Program-made: the position numbers and the translations under genes | Part shown: positions 35,166-48,000 of the stretch, one piece after another | Layout: each line of letters begins with the position of its first letter | Numbering within the stretch: the stretch's first letter is position 1 | NCBI RefSeq assembly: GCF_029784165.1 | Contig: NC_073696.1 | Span: forward strand, 173,342,912 to 173,406,911 | Length of the DNA: 64,000 nucleotides | Reading direction: 5' to 3' | Origin: Wyeomyia smithii | Lineage: Eukaryota > Arthropoda > Insecta > Diptera > Culicidae | Notes under the pieces: generated by a model | What the model was told of the DNA's origin: nothing | The model's input: only the letters and a program-made list of their open reading frames with translations | Databases searched by the model: none

Positions 35166-35264
35166 AAAAACAGTACTTTATAGAGGTAATATAATAGTAA
35201 ATGTTGATTTAGCTGGCGTTCTTAATTTTGTAAATCATTTACGCGACGAATTTCGAATGAACAG

Positions 35265-35437
35265 GACCGAACAAGCAGCAGAACGGACAATCAAGCAAAA
35301 GTAGCAGGAGTCTGGGATTGTCAAGCAAGCTTAATGTCATGAATGCTTCCAATCCGAAACTGATTACGACACATAGGAGAGTTCCTTTAAGTACACATAC
35401 ATGGAAAACCACAACTTTATATAAGCATTTCGTATAA
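35265..35437 (+). CDS. Candidate + strand terminal exon, unknown protein
   Basis: After an acceptor-like aatgaacag ending at 35264, a frame needing one base from a previous exon stays open for 57 codons to TAA at 35435. It reads PNKQQNGQSSKSSRSLGLSS, NVMNASNPKLITTHRRVPLS and THTWKTTTLYKHFV. AATAAA follows at 35521-35526. Ser/Lys/Thr-rich composition and the polyadenylation signal make it a plausible last exon, possibly of the upstream + strand transcript. There is no recognised domain, and chance remains possible. Confidence 0.3.
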
Positions 35438-35950
35438 TTGATAACTATTTCACATATCGCCAAAGAAAATATTATAAATTACGTTGTTGTACACATTAAA
35501 AAAGCAATTGATAGAAATTGAATAAACTAGAAAAAGGCATTTTATACATCTGTAGTTGGCGCGCAAAACTTGTATCTAGATAAATGCTATTTGAAATGAC
35601 AAATGAGTTACTCACGAAGAACAAACAAAACTTAATAACGATATTCAAAGGAAACAGATGTGACGTCGGAAAGTATGACTATACAGCTAGTTAACTAAAT
35701 ATTTTTAAGATCGTTTGGGAATCATTGCTGAATTCAACGTTGAACTGGAATGTGTTATTTCTTGCTTGGGCTTTTGCAGAAGCTTCGCTTCTGCAAGATC
35801 TGAATTCATTTTCTATTAAACAATGGTCAATTACTTGTTCATTTATATTCTATTTGATCTGCTGGTAATTTATGATACGTATGCTAATAAATAGTGCTCT
35901 CTATATGTATATGATCGGATGGACTAAAATCTTTTATCAACAGCGATTGA

Positions 35951-36031
35951 TCACTTGTGATGTAAAAAGTCGGCAAAGAACTTTTTTTTCTTTTTCTTCT
36001 CTTTGATACTGTTTTCGGTCTCATCAGCATC
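35951..36031 (-). CDS. MICAL-like: MICAL-like exon 8 (last coding)
   Basis: Acceptor tgtttgcag before 36031. Encodes DADETENSIKEKKKKKKFFA followed by DFLHHK and a TGA at 35953-35951. The polybasic end may contact membranes or cargo (inference). Confidence 0.88.
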   Translation of the reverse strand, partial: DADETENSIKEKKKKKKFFADFLHHK

Positions 36032-39000
36032 CTGCAAACATACAAGACGATTTGATTTCATTTCGAAAACTTCCTAAAGCTAAATATCTATTTACCTTTT
36101 CAGAATCAATTTTTTTCAATTTAAGTAGCTTCTTTGCGTCCTTTAATTTTTTCTTTTCCTTTTTGGAAAGTTTGATAGATACGTCGCCGGTGACGGGTTT
36201 TTCTGTATCCGAGTCTTTTTTTCCATGTTTTTGTTGATTGGCTGTTCTTTCCTCAATACTTTGTTTTATACTCTACTCGATTATATGAAAAAAAAATTGA
36301 ACTTATTATTTGTTAATTTTCGCCTAATATTTAACACACCATATCCTCCTCAGCTTCACGTAAGCGATCCATCTCAAGGCAATCTATTACTTCGTTACGC
36401 ATTTGTACAATCTATAGAAATCAAATAAAGTTGGTAGTAAAACATTTGTTCTCAGTGATTCAAAATAAACAAAAACCTACCTCAACTAATCGTGCAATCA
36501 ATGTTTCTTCTTTCTCTTTGTCGGAATCTGTTTTATTACGTTCTGGTTGGGCCATTAGGATACGAATTTCATACTCCAAATCTGCCTGCTCTTGCTCAAG
36601 ACGATGCTGCCGACGTCTACATGTTTAGTATTTGCGAAAACGATAAAAATAAGGTTTTTTGAGGCTATTATTCTTATATTAAACTGATGTAGTATTTCAT
36701 AACTAGATTTCATTAACGTTGATAGGAAAGTCAATTTAAAACAATAAACCTAATCATTAATATGGCAAAATTCAATTAACTTACAAATACATCAGCTCTG
36801 CCTGCCTTCTAAACAATTCATTTTTCTCGTTCACCAATTCGAATAGTTGCATGATCAAGTCTTCCACTTCCTTTGAGTTTGTTTGAATACCGGTAATATC
36901 CATCTCTGGCCCAATACCTTCGCACCGTTCTCGAATCATCTGCTCAAGCACAACACCTTGTTTTTCCAGGCCTTGTTGTTGTGTTTCGATAATGTCCATC
37001 TCTTGCCGAATCTCCTTCAATGGCAACATTTTGATAGTTTTACGTTCGGGTAATGGCATTGGAAGTGCAGGTGCCGGTCCTTTTCGACGTTTCCACTTAC
37101 CCTGCTGAGATTTATTGGACATAATTCCATTGAACGACTCTTGCTGAAAACTGCCGATTGGTGATGTCTGAGACTGCCGATTTCGGTTCTGAGCTTCCTT
37201 ATTATCTTTCATTTTTTCCCATTGTCGTTCACTGGTAGTAGCTTCTAGAGTTGGACTATCGTCATCGACTTTCAGTGGGACGATTGTACGTCGATATACT
37301 ACAGATTCACTGCTTGACACTACAGAAGGAACATCCTTTGATTCGCCCTCATTGGTGAACAAACTAGCATCAATTGTTATTAATCGTTGCGATGGATTTG
37401 GTGAAAGCTTGGAGTTTTCTTGTAAAGAAGTAGAGGATATGGTTGGCGGAGCAGGTGCGGGCCTTTTTTTACGGGGTGTTGTTTGCATGGAGGATAGATT
37501 TTCATTGGAAACCTTCGTTATGGCAACATTTGGTATGTCAGGAGCTTTGGATTTTTTACGACGGCTTATTGTGGTTGACGAAGGCCCACTATCCATAGAG
37601 GAAGCAAGTGAGATAGTGGAACCACCAAATTGACTTGAAAGCAATGATGTTTCCATCGAACTAATCGAATCGTTATGATTGTGCTGTTTTCTAGGCGTAG
37701 GAACAGGTGTTCTTCGGGGCGAAGGCTTTACAATTACAGGCACAATCTCTTTCTCTGGTTCATCATCGTTTGTATCATCAAAGGGATTGGCAGGCACTGT
37801 TGGTTTGATTTTTGGTAGCGGTGGTCTTGGTGGTTTTATGTTTTGATGCTGAGATTCTTCTTCATCGTCGCTGCCGAACGGATTTGTGCTAACTCTTCGT
37901 GCGGAAGGAACAGGTTTTGTGTTGATTTGCGAAGGATCTTCATCAGATTCATCTGAAAACGGATTCAAATCCGATGGGTATTCTTCTTTAGATTCATCGC
38001 TATTTTGATTTACTACGTTTGCTGTTGTAAGTGATTTCAATGGCTTGTCATGAACAATGTCTATGCTGGTTGATATTTGTTCAGTTTCATTGACATTGTT
38101 TTCAGTACATTTTTCATGCGTTGGGGCTTCTTCTATCTTTATATTAGGCACTTCTGATAATACGATATTATCATTAACAACAGCCTTATTTAATGCTTCT
38201 GCTATTTCAAAAGAATTTACTTGTGCTGATTCGGATTCCATACTTTCAAATAAAACTACGTCGTTTTCGGTATGATCCGTTGATTCTTGATTACATGATT
38301 GATCGTCACTTATTTTTTCAGACTGTTGCAATTTATCTTCGCAACCATTTTCCTGTACAACTGCATCTGTTTTAATATTTTCTGAACTGTCAACAATACT
38401 GCCATTACAAATTGATAGTTGTGGTAGTACACTTAATTCTCCGCTATCCTTTTCTAAATGGGGCACAAATTGATCTTTATTTTCGTAGAATTCATCATGA
38501 GAAGTTCCTTCACTTCCATTTAATTCTGGCAATACTTCTAACAGAGGTAAAATTTTCCCCGCTGGGACAGAATCTTGTAAATATGGAGGCTCAATAGGTG
38601 CAAGCGCAGGCAAATCTCTATTGTCTTCAACATCACTAGAATCCTCTTCACTCTCCGAAGCGCTTAGTGGCTCTTTAGCATTAGTTTCTAGTTCGCTATT
38701 ATTATGTTCGTCAGATTTATTTAGTGAGTCCTTCAGAAAACTGGTCATTCTAGCGCGCCTTACTAAATTAGATGTTTTTTCTTCATCGCTCAATGGTGCT
38801 GATTCAAAAAATGATATCCGTTCCAATACTCTACTACTACGCGTAAGCCTTGCGCTGTCATTGCTGCTGTCATCACTAGTTGCCACTACAATACTACGTT
38901 TTTCAGGCGAAGATATCGAGCAACGTCGTTCCGCTAACTGTATTTCTTCATCTGGGCACGTTTCACAACAATATTCTCCATCGGTTTCTGTTTCGTAAAA

Positions 39001-42000
39001 GCTACCCAGTGTCAGCTGGGTTCCACAGCGAGCGCATTTCAGACAGGATCTATGATAAAGCTTTTTTTCGAAGCTTATCCTCTCAGCGAAGAACACCGGA
39101 TTGCCACATTTACGGCACGGCTCGCGTTTTGGGACACCGACGAAAGCACTGGGGTTTGCCATCTGGGAAAATAAAACAAATCATATTGCTAGTAGCGTCA
39201 AGTATGGCTTAATTATATACCCAAGACCGCTAAATAAGGCAACATAGTGAACTATAACTATGACGAACAATTGAACAGAAATATGGAATCACATAATCCT
39301 AAGCATCTAAGCAATAGAAAGGAAGTAAAGAATATGAGACTCGGTAGTGAAAATGTCGGGTCTATAACTAAACTAAAGTACGCATTCATTCTATTCAGGA
39401 AGCAGCCTTTCCGGAAATACGGTAAACAAAAGAACGAGAACTTTAACTTTAAACGAAGCCTATGAAAAAAAACTTCATTTCTTCTTGATCTAAAATGTGT
39501 AATACTATAATGCCAGGTTTTGTTGTACTTGTAATATCTTATTTGTAAATCAACGACGAAGATTCCTGAGTATCGAGCTCAATTCCACAAAACTCTCCCT
39601 ATGATTTGCTTTAAAATTTTACGATAGTTCATCGATATATATGGTCTGCATTGATATATAAGAAGACTTCAGAAAGATATAAGAACTGTCAGAACAAATG
39701 AAGTTATTAATCGCGTAAGAGAGCAAGTCCGATGAAATCCGGTAAAATTTGATTGCAAACTGATTAATGCAATCTACAAAAAATACCTTAACAAACTATT
39801 CATATCTCGAAAATAGCCTATATTATTGATACGAGAGATACGCACTGACATACACAGTCATTCATAGGCTTTATAAATAAAAATGATGAACACGATACTT
39901 CATGATGTTGGCTAATATAATTGACTAGAGGTTAAAACAATGGCTTCAAACATATCAATCGAATGCACAGCATGAAAAGAATGAAAGCACAAGAGAATAA
40001 AAAAACTATGAAGCATCTAGTTTGTTTTTTTTTTTAATATAGCCGTGAAATGTACAAAAAATACTTTTATTGTGTTATAATCTCGACGTATCTATTTATC
40101 AGGTATTCTATCAGTAGGGTACCCTCCAAACATATTTATGAAGAACAATTACCTGTATATTCACCATATGTTTCAGCCCGCTGCCCAAATTTTCTACTAA
40201 ATAACGACGATTTGACGTTTCGCCGAAATGCTTGGCTTTTTCTTTCTGGATGAGTTTTTTGTTATCTAAGTTGTTAATACACCGCTGATATGATCGATCG
40301 TAATCGAAATCAAAAATGACTAAAACTTTGTTCTTGGTTGGTTGGCTTGTTTGATGTTGTGGGATTTATTTTCGCTGTTTTAGCAGAAAATTTCTGGTTT
40401 ATATTGACCCACAATATCCAAACTATTTTCATCCTACATATGGCAAAAAAAAATAAAAAGGAGAAAGAGAAATAAACACGGGTAAGTGACATTACGGTGA
40501 CAGAAGAAGGTTACTTTGCATTTTAGAATTGGTGCGATCATAGAGTTAAGAAGGTCTAACCATTACAACCATGTTTTTATACCTGTTGTTTTATACTGTT
40601 AATTTATCAAAATATACTAAAGGTAAATGTATTGCATCTTGCAAGAATACCAACGATACCAACCCAGTAAAATACATTGCTAATAAATTAATTTAGTTAG
40701 TCAACACAAATTGAAACTAGTGTTATTCTCATTGAGTAATACACCAAAACCCGATTAAGTTCGAACTAAGGTATATTTTTTTAATTTAAACGCTAGAAGA
40801 ATTTTCTTAGAAGCAAGTGAGTAAGAATAGTCTAAGAAAACTTGTCTATCTCATAATGTCACAAAAAACACATACTTAAAAGATGAAATCAAAATAAAAC
40901 ATATGTCAAATCAGAACGTTACAAATTCGAATGTTCAATGAAACGGTTACTTAAAGGGTGCGATATGATAATAACGATCACTTCTATCAATAGTTGGCCA
41001 CGAGTACCTAGACGAAAGAGGTATATCACAAAAGATCAAAACAATGGTACCAGTGGTCCAAGTTTAAAAAAAAAATGATAACCTAAGAATTTCTATACTT
41101 GTACTGATGTTAAGTAGTTATTCCGCGAGCCAAAAAAGAGCAATATTAATGTTAATACCAAAGAATACTATTCGCAGTGTATATTTTCTATTTTGTATCC
41201 CATTCGAGTCGAGGTAATCTATTTGTTAGTCCTATGTTAATACCTTACTACTGTCTACGTTTCACTCTAAGGAACATTCGTTTATATGAAATGAACAATG
41301 CATCGCTCTTCCACACATAAAAAATGAATATATGCAGCAATGATAATGACTCTGGTGATGATGATGACAGGAAGGATTGTTGTTCTAGGAAGTTTGTACA
41401 GAGTAAGTAAGCATTCAGCAGGTTAGTATTTTGATCACGTACAGTTAGTATTTCCTTGAGATTTGTGAACGGTAAAGGCATGTGTGCTTAATAACTAAGT
41501 AGTAAGCTTGCTTTCTTCGTCGGTGAGAACATACAATAACTTACCAAGTCATCAGATTTCGGTTCCTTAGTTACTGTCTTTTTGTTATTGTTAGCAGATT
41601 CTAGAAAAAACACAAAAATGAACAAAATAGTTGTATGAAAATATTACTCTGTTACACAAGACAATGTTTCAACAACACTCAAATACATACCTTGATTACT
41701 AAACACACGATAATATTGCGATAAATAGGTTAGTATTGAAAATCGGTCAGGCACTTCATATTTTACCATATCAACAGGATCCAACAGAGACGGAATTCCA
41801 AGATGTTTCTCCGCAATAGTAAATGCTAGTTCATTATTGTCGTATATATTTTCTTTGCTCAATGTGCTGAAGTCTCTGTTGAAAGATTAGTCAATTGCTG
41901 TAGTATTTCAATCTACAAAAAGTGTGGTGTGTTTGTTTTATGCTTAAACTTACTCTATATTACTACATTAATCTGTGATTCCATTCAACAAGCAAGAAGA

Positions 42001-45000
42001 TAAATAGAAAATACAAAACATGACTACATTAAAATTATTTAAAAATGTTACGATGTTACACGCATTACAATTCTAAAAGTGTTGTTTTAAATTAACTTGA
42101 TTAGCTAACCCAAACGATATAACATATTAAATTATCTATTGAAACAATCGGAAAAAATGTCACTTATATTAAAAGTTCATTAAGTATGTCTTAATTAACT
42201 GTTTTAACATTGTCGGTTTATCTAACTTTCGAGATGTTGTAAATATTTATAGTAGTTAATAAAGCGTTTTGTTTGAATAAGGTATTCATAGCGTTTTTTG
42301 TTACTATATCCATAAACCCAGCACTAATGAGATTTTATTTTTGTGCAAATAAAATTCGTACCAAAATTAGAAAACATTTGCTTCGTCTGTTGTCTGCTTT
42401 AGAAATAACATTTTAAAATTTCAGATTGACCAAAAATAGCCTAAACCAAAAATGTTTTCTTGCAATGGTTAAATTTTTAAATTTTTACACATATAACATC
42501 GATTTTTAAAAGTAAATGTATAATGACATGTACTATTTAACTCGATGCAGTATACTAGAAAAGCTGCAAAAGCAGTAAATTTTAGAATATGCAAACGTAT
42601 ATTCGTTAAAGTTATATTTTAAACAGATTGTTCCGATAGTTGTAAACACACTAACGATTAACACCACAATAGATCTAAGTACTGATCGCAGTGGTATAGT
42701 GTCCCCAACAAGGAACGAGCCATTTCAAACAACGTGCAGAATTCAGTTGAACTGTGATTGCGTCCTGTTGTTTACACCCACATCGAAGAGAAGTTGTCAT
42801 TTCCTTTAAACATTTTGCGCGGAAGTTTCAAGATACGTGGCCTTACTCCCAACCAAAGAAAACGAATTGTACGCAAACGGGGCACCATAAGATGTATTTC
42901 GATCAGACAATGAGGCTGATACAAATTTCGAATTCTTTTTATGTCCAAGGTTATCAAAGTTTACAAAGGGGGTGGCAAAAAATAAATAACACCGAGACGA
43001 AAAAAAAAGAAATATCTTTAATCAAAGTTTGTGTGCAAGTTATGACGTTTGTAACTGGCACTCAAATAAATGTTGAAAAATAACACTTAATTATTATTAT
43101 TATTTATTTCGATTGCCTTTGTCACTGCACTTGTTTGTTGCTGAATGAAGCATTTATACTGTCGGAAAACCAATAAAATGAACAAAACGGTTTGAGCTTT
43201 TTTGTTCTTCCCATTCCAATATTCAAGATTTTTGAAGGGGGGGGGGGGGGGGGTCGACATAAAACGAAAATAAAATTTGTAACGGCCTAAGTCAAATAAC
43301 AAGATGTGAATGTCGGAGCAGTTCAAACCGCACCACGAAGTATGCTGAAGAGTGTACGCTTACAAATGTTCCGAGACCGGGAAGAAAATCCAGGTCTGGT
43401 GACCCCACATGATATGAGATCACTACAAGAGCCATTCCCCAACATCAGACAGCAGAAGTAGCCAAAACGAAGCACCAGATATACTGAATCTGTGGAAACG
43501 AGAGATAGGAAGGTTTATGACAAACTTCTGACCAAGAAATCAGGCTGTTTTTTTTACGAATAATGAAAGTTACATCAGTACGACTTGAACTGCTTTGCAG
43601 AACGGTCGTATTCTACCAACAGCTCGAGGCTTGTCTCAGACTACCGAGAGATATAGAAAATTTTCCGCTTAAACTTCTTAGAAGAGTATCTGTTGAATCG
43701 CAAATTATTGAATTTGTTTTCAACGTTTAACGAGTGATTAATGTGTAAATTTGTGTTGACAAAATTTGTGTAAAAGAAAATTTGTTTTGAAATGCCAGGA
43801 CGAACCAAAAAAGGTTGCTTTGATGCGAGGAAACGTGAGGCTTCTCCTCCGAGTGATTCAGAAAGCAATAGCATAGCATAAACAGCTGCACAACTTCGTA
43901 GGTGGTGTCAGCAACAATACTCTGGTTACGAGTACAAATTACCCTCGTTTGTGAGCAGCAACATGAAATTTGGGATCTAATCAAATGTAGCTAAACAAAA
44001 GTCAGATATTTCCAGAGAATTGTTACCGCCCTGGCCACGTCCTTGCAACTGTTCGGGAACGGAAAAGGAATGTTAGTCCAATATTTACTCAAGAGAACCG
44101 CAGAGAACTTTACGTGCCCTCATAAATATTACGTGAGATGGGAAATTTTAGTAGGAAAGGGAGACCCTGGGATACAACTGTTGGATGTTGCGGGTCGATA
44201 ATTGATTATATTAAAGGTATAAATTTTGAGAGCTACGAAGAGCTGAAGCTATTGTGATTTACCGACTTTTTAGTTTAATTTGCATTTTATCAGTTGAATT
44301 TTTAGATTATTTATATAGCAATTTTACTGTTTTATGTTCTGTAGTTATGGGTGAATGAATACGTAGAGTTTAGACTCTTATTAATTTAGTTATACGCTTA
44401 TTTTATCCACCGGTTTGACGTAACTTTCTTTAGTAGCAAATCAATCTTTAGTCAGTCAGCCTAAAGGGGCTTCACCTCTTAGTTGAACATCGTCAAATAA
44501 GACATTCGCGAACAAAGTCCAATGTTCTCCGAAACATAAACCCGAAGCTCTAAAATATGTGCTAAGTGACGCATTCGTATGAACAAGACATCCTCTGTTT
44601 ATTTACGAACATTTTAGTAAATAATTAGTTTATTTTTTCTCTACCCTCAATAAAAAAAACATACGAAACAGATCTGTATCAATCTACCTCTACACCTCGA
44701 TGATTAAAGCAAAAAAATACAACGCCGCCTACATGTCAAAAAACAATTGCAGTTGAGCATATAGTATGCCAACGCAAACAACTCAAACAGAAAATACTAC
44801 ATGATATACAGCCCTAGGGTTGTATGAAATGGTGACGTGGGACTAAACACTGTAATTAGGGGATTTTTTGTTATTTTTTGTAACAGAGCCTGCAGACAGA
44901 ATCAAGGTGTTTGCTCAGCGACTGTACGTATTTTTATTTTCCCCTAGAAATCAATTTTTTTTAAATATATTCAACCACACTCGAAAGAATATCGTATATA

Positions 45001-48000
45001 TTTGGCGATATTAGTATTAGCCTGTAGTATTTTTTTGTGCAAACAACATGTATTTGACAAGGCACAAGCATATCATTCTTGATGAAAATGCACCAAGAAT
45101 TTCTCGTAATGCGTCAAAGTCAGAATTAACTCTATATCCTCTAAAACCAAATCCACTAATACTTACGTTATTATAATAAATAATTTTGTCTTATTTAACT
45201 CTGATTAAATCAAATCTATAATATGGTTCTTACTTTCAAAATAATATAGAAGCCCTCACAAAGGTTCATTAATTGGCAATCATGAGAAGATATGTCTAAC
45301 AAAATTATTAACAAGTTCCAGCAAAAAACCGTAACAATCAACAATTCCATTTTTGTTTTTTGCTTGACAATTTTTTTCATTTACCTACAACTACATTCGC
45401 TGTATTACGAAGACTGCTAATAAACATACGTTTATTATGGTAAAGCTTTGAATCATATTATATCATCTAACAATTTTGAAATGTTAAAAGAGATTCTAAT
45501 GAATCTTAGTAAATAAACCAAAAATTCACAAGCATTCGCAGGCTCTTCTCTTCTATAAATGTGTATATTTGGAATTTACTCTTTCGATACTATCCGGTCA
45601 CGATTATTTAGTGAATATCGAAGATAAAATTGAATAAATATCCGTTGCAAAAATTTACAATTCTTGTTGAATAGTTTATGGTAATCATATTCATGAGATA
45701 AATTTTCAATCACCATCAACAGCAGCATTCATTCCGCGTCGAACACTCGACAGAAACGGACGTGCAAAGTGGTCGTTCTATTACAATCCGGTCCGTGTGT
45801 ACGAATAGCCAAACAAAAGTGTGTATTATTCCCGCTAAAGGCCAACTAGATTGTGAGTTGTGTCGCTACGTTCTGTACCCGGCTCGCAACTTTGGCTGTA
45901 TTAGTGCAAAATACCAGCTGCAGTTTTGATATGTGCACAGTGAATAGATCTTTCTAATTCAAGGCCATCAGTTGACAGTCGAGTCGTGTCGCTGTGCTGA
46001 GTGATCTCACACCCGGCTCACTGCTGGTGGCTGTATTGGTGCTGCTGTACTGGTGCTGCTGGCTGCTTTGGGTGCAGCTTCGAACGATCGGACAACCACT
46101 GCTGGAAGGAAGAAGTAAATAGGTACGTGTTCTTGTCGGCGCTAGTGCGCTACATTTAGCGCGATGGATATAGATCCCTCGCCTCCCGTGCCACCATCCC
46201 CGAACCCCCCTGACCCTGACCCTTCTGTTACCCCCTCCCCTGTTCATTCTCCAGTCCCCCCTCGCCCCAGGCTTTACCCGGACGGATCTCAACAGGGCAG
46301 CTATACTGTTTATTTTCGTCCAAAGGCAGGAGTGAATTCAAAGCGATTAAACATACTGCAAATTTCTAAAGACCTGACGAAGGGGTACAAGGCCGTGACC
46401 GAAATTTCCAAGGTCCGACCTAACAAGCTCCGTGTCGTGGTCAGTGATCTGGCACAGGCCAATGCTATCGCTTGCTCTGAGCTCCTCACACGCGAGTATC
46501 GCGTTTACATACCCGCACGAGACGTGGAGATCGACGGTGTCATAACAGATTCGAGTCTGTCTGTCGAGTGTATCCTAAAAAGCGCAACCGGTTGCTTCAA
46601 AAATACCGAAACACAGGCGAAGATTTTGGATTGTAAGCAATTGCGGTCCATGTCTCTCGTCGGCGGTAAAAAAGTTTACACTCCGTCAGACTCGTTTCGC
46701 GTTACGTTTGCGGATCTGCACTCCCTAGCCACGTCTCGATCGACCGGGTTCGTCTGCCTGTGCGATTGTATGTACCCCGTGTTATGAATTGCACCAATTG
46801 CAAGCAGTTAGGCCACACAGCCGCCTACTGCTGCAATAAGGCACGATGTAGCAAGTGTGGGGAGACTCATGCGGAAGATTCTTGCAGTGTTAATGCTGAA
46901 AAATGTATTCACTGTGGGGAAAACCAGCATGAGCTCTCCACATGCCCGGTGTACATGCAGCGCAGAGATAAAATCAAGCGGTCACTTAAGGAGCGTTCAA
47001 AGCGTTCTTATGCTGAGATGCTTAAGAAGACCGTGACCACTTCTACCATAACATCGAACCCCTTTGATCTGTTGTCCTCTGATGAAACCGATTCTGACGA
47101 TTCATCAGCGGGAACATCTTATGCCAATCCTGGGGAGTCTAGGAAGAGGAAAAATGTTTCTTCTCCTAAACTTCCCCGTAAAGGTCCTAAGATTTCCCAA
47201 AGTGTAATGAAAAGTACGAACAAACCAAACAGTGCTGCGGAAAAACCGAAGCAAACTCCTCCTGGGCTTGCAAATTTAAAGTCCCAGAAGGAGTTCCAGC
47301 ACTACCAGGAACATCTAAAACCCCAGTTGTTCCTTTTGCACATCCAGTTGATGAAACAAACTCTGGATTAGTGAAATTTTCTGACATTGTGGACTGGATT
47401 TTTGAAACTTTCAATGTACCCGATCCAATAAAAGATTTTCTTACAGCATTCCTCCCAACAGTTAGAACATTTTTGAAGCAGTTGACTGCTCAATGGCCCC
47501 TCCTTGCAGCGATCGTATCCTTCGATGCCTAATTCATCTGCTTATGTGAAGGATTCTATCTCTGTCTTACAGTGGAATTGTAGAAGTATTTTACCAAAAA
47601 TTGATTCGTTTAAAGTTTTGATAAATAAAATCAAATGCGATGCATTCTCCCTTTGTGAAACTTGGCTAACTTCGAATACTGATCTAAACTTCCATGATTT
47701 TAATATTATTCGCCTTGATCGAGGCACCCCATATGGAGGAGTACTTCTAGGGATTAAGAAGTGCTATTCTTTCTATCGTATTAACCTCCCCTCGATTCCA
47801 GGCATCGAAGTTATCGCATGTCAAATGACAATACAAGGTAAAGAGCTTTGTATTGCCTCATTATATATTCCTCCCAGAGCACAGGTTGGGCAACGGCTAC
47901 TCTTTGATTTAATAGAACTTCTTCCCTCGCCACGTTTGATTTTGGGAGACTTCAACTCTCATGGTGTGGCTTGGGGTTCCCCTTACAATGATAACCGCTC

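Noticed and set aside
37352..38998. Plus-strand open frames of 60-125 codons opposite the large MICAL-like exon
   Set aside because: Shadows of the - strand coding exon.
39110..39162. ATG at 39162 as the start of a LIM-only protein
   Set aside because: It follows an acceptor directly, and upstream CH and linker exons join in the right phase.
43087..43326. Minus-strand frame with a PPPPP stretch
   Set aside because: Caused by the 17 G homopolymer at 43237-43253; no other support.
43330..43480. RPGRK-like phrase as a Tc1 transposase N-terminus
   Set aside because: Similarity too short, with stops and no inverted ends.
43793..43990. MPGRTKKGCFDARKREASPP frame as a small gene
   Set aside because: It is interrupted by stops after about 30 codons and no family is recognised; noted only as a possible decayed element.
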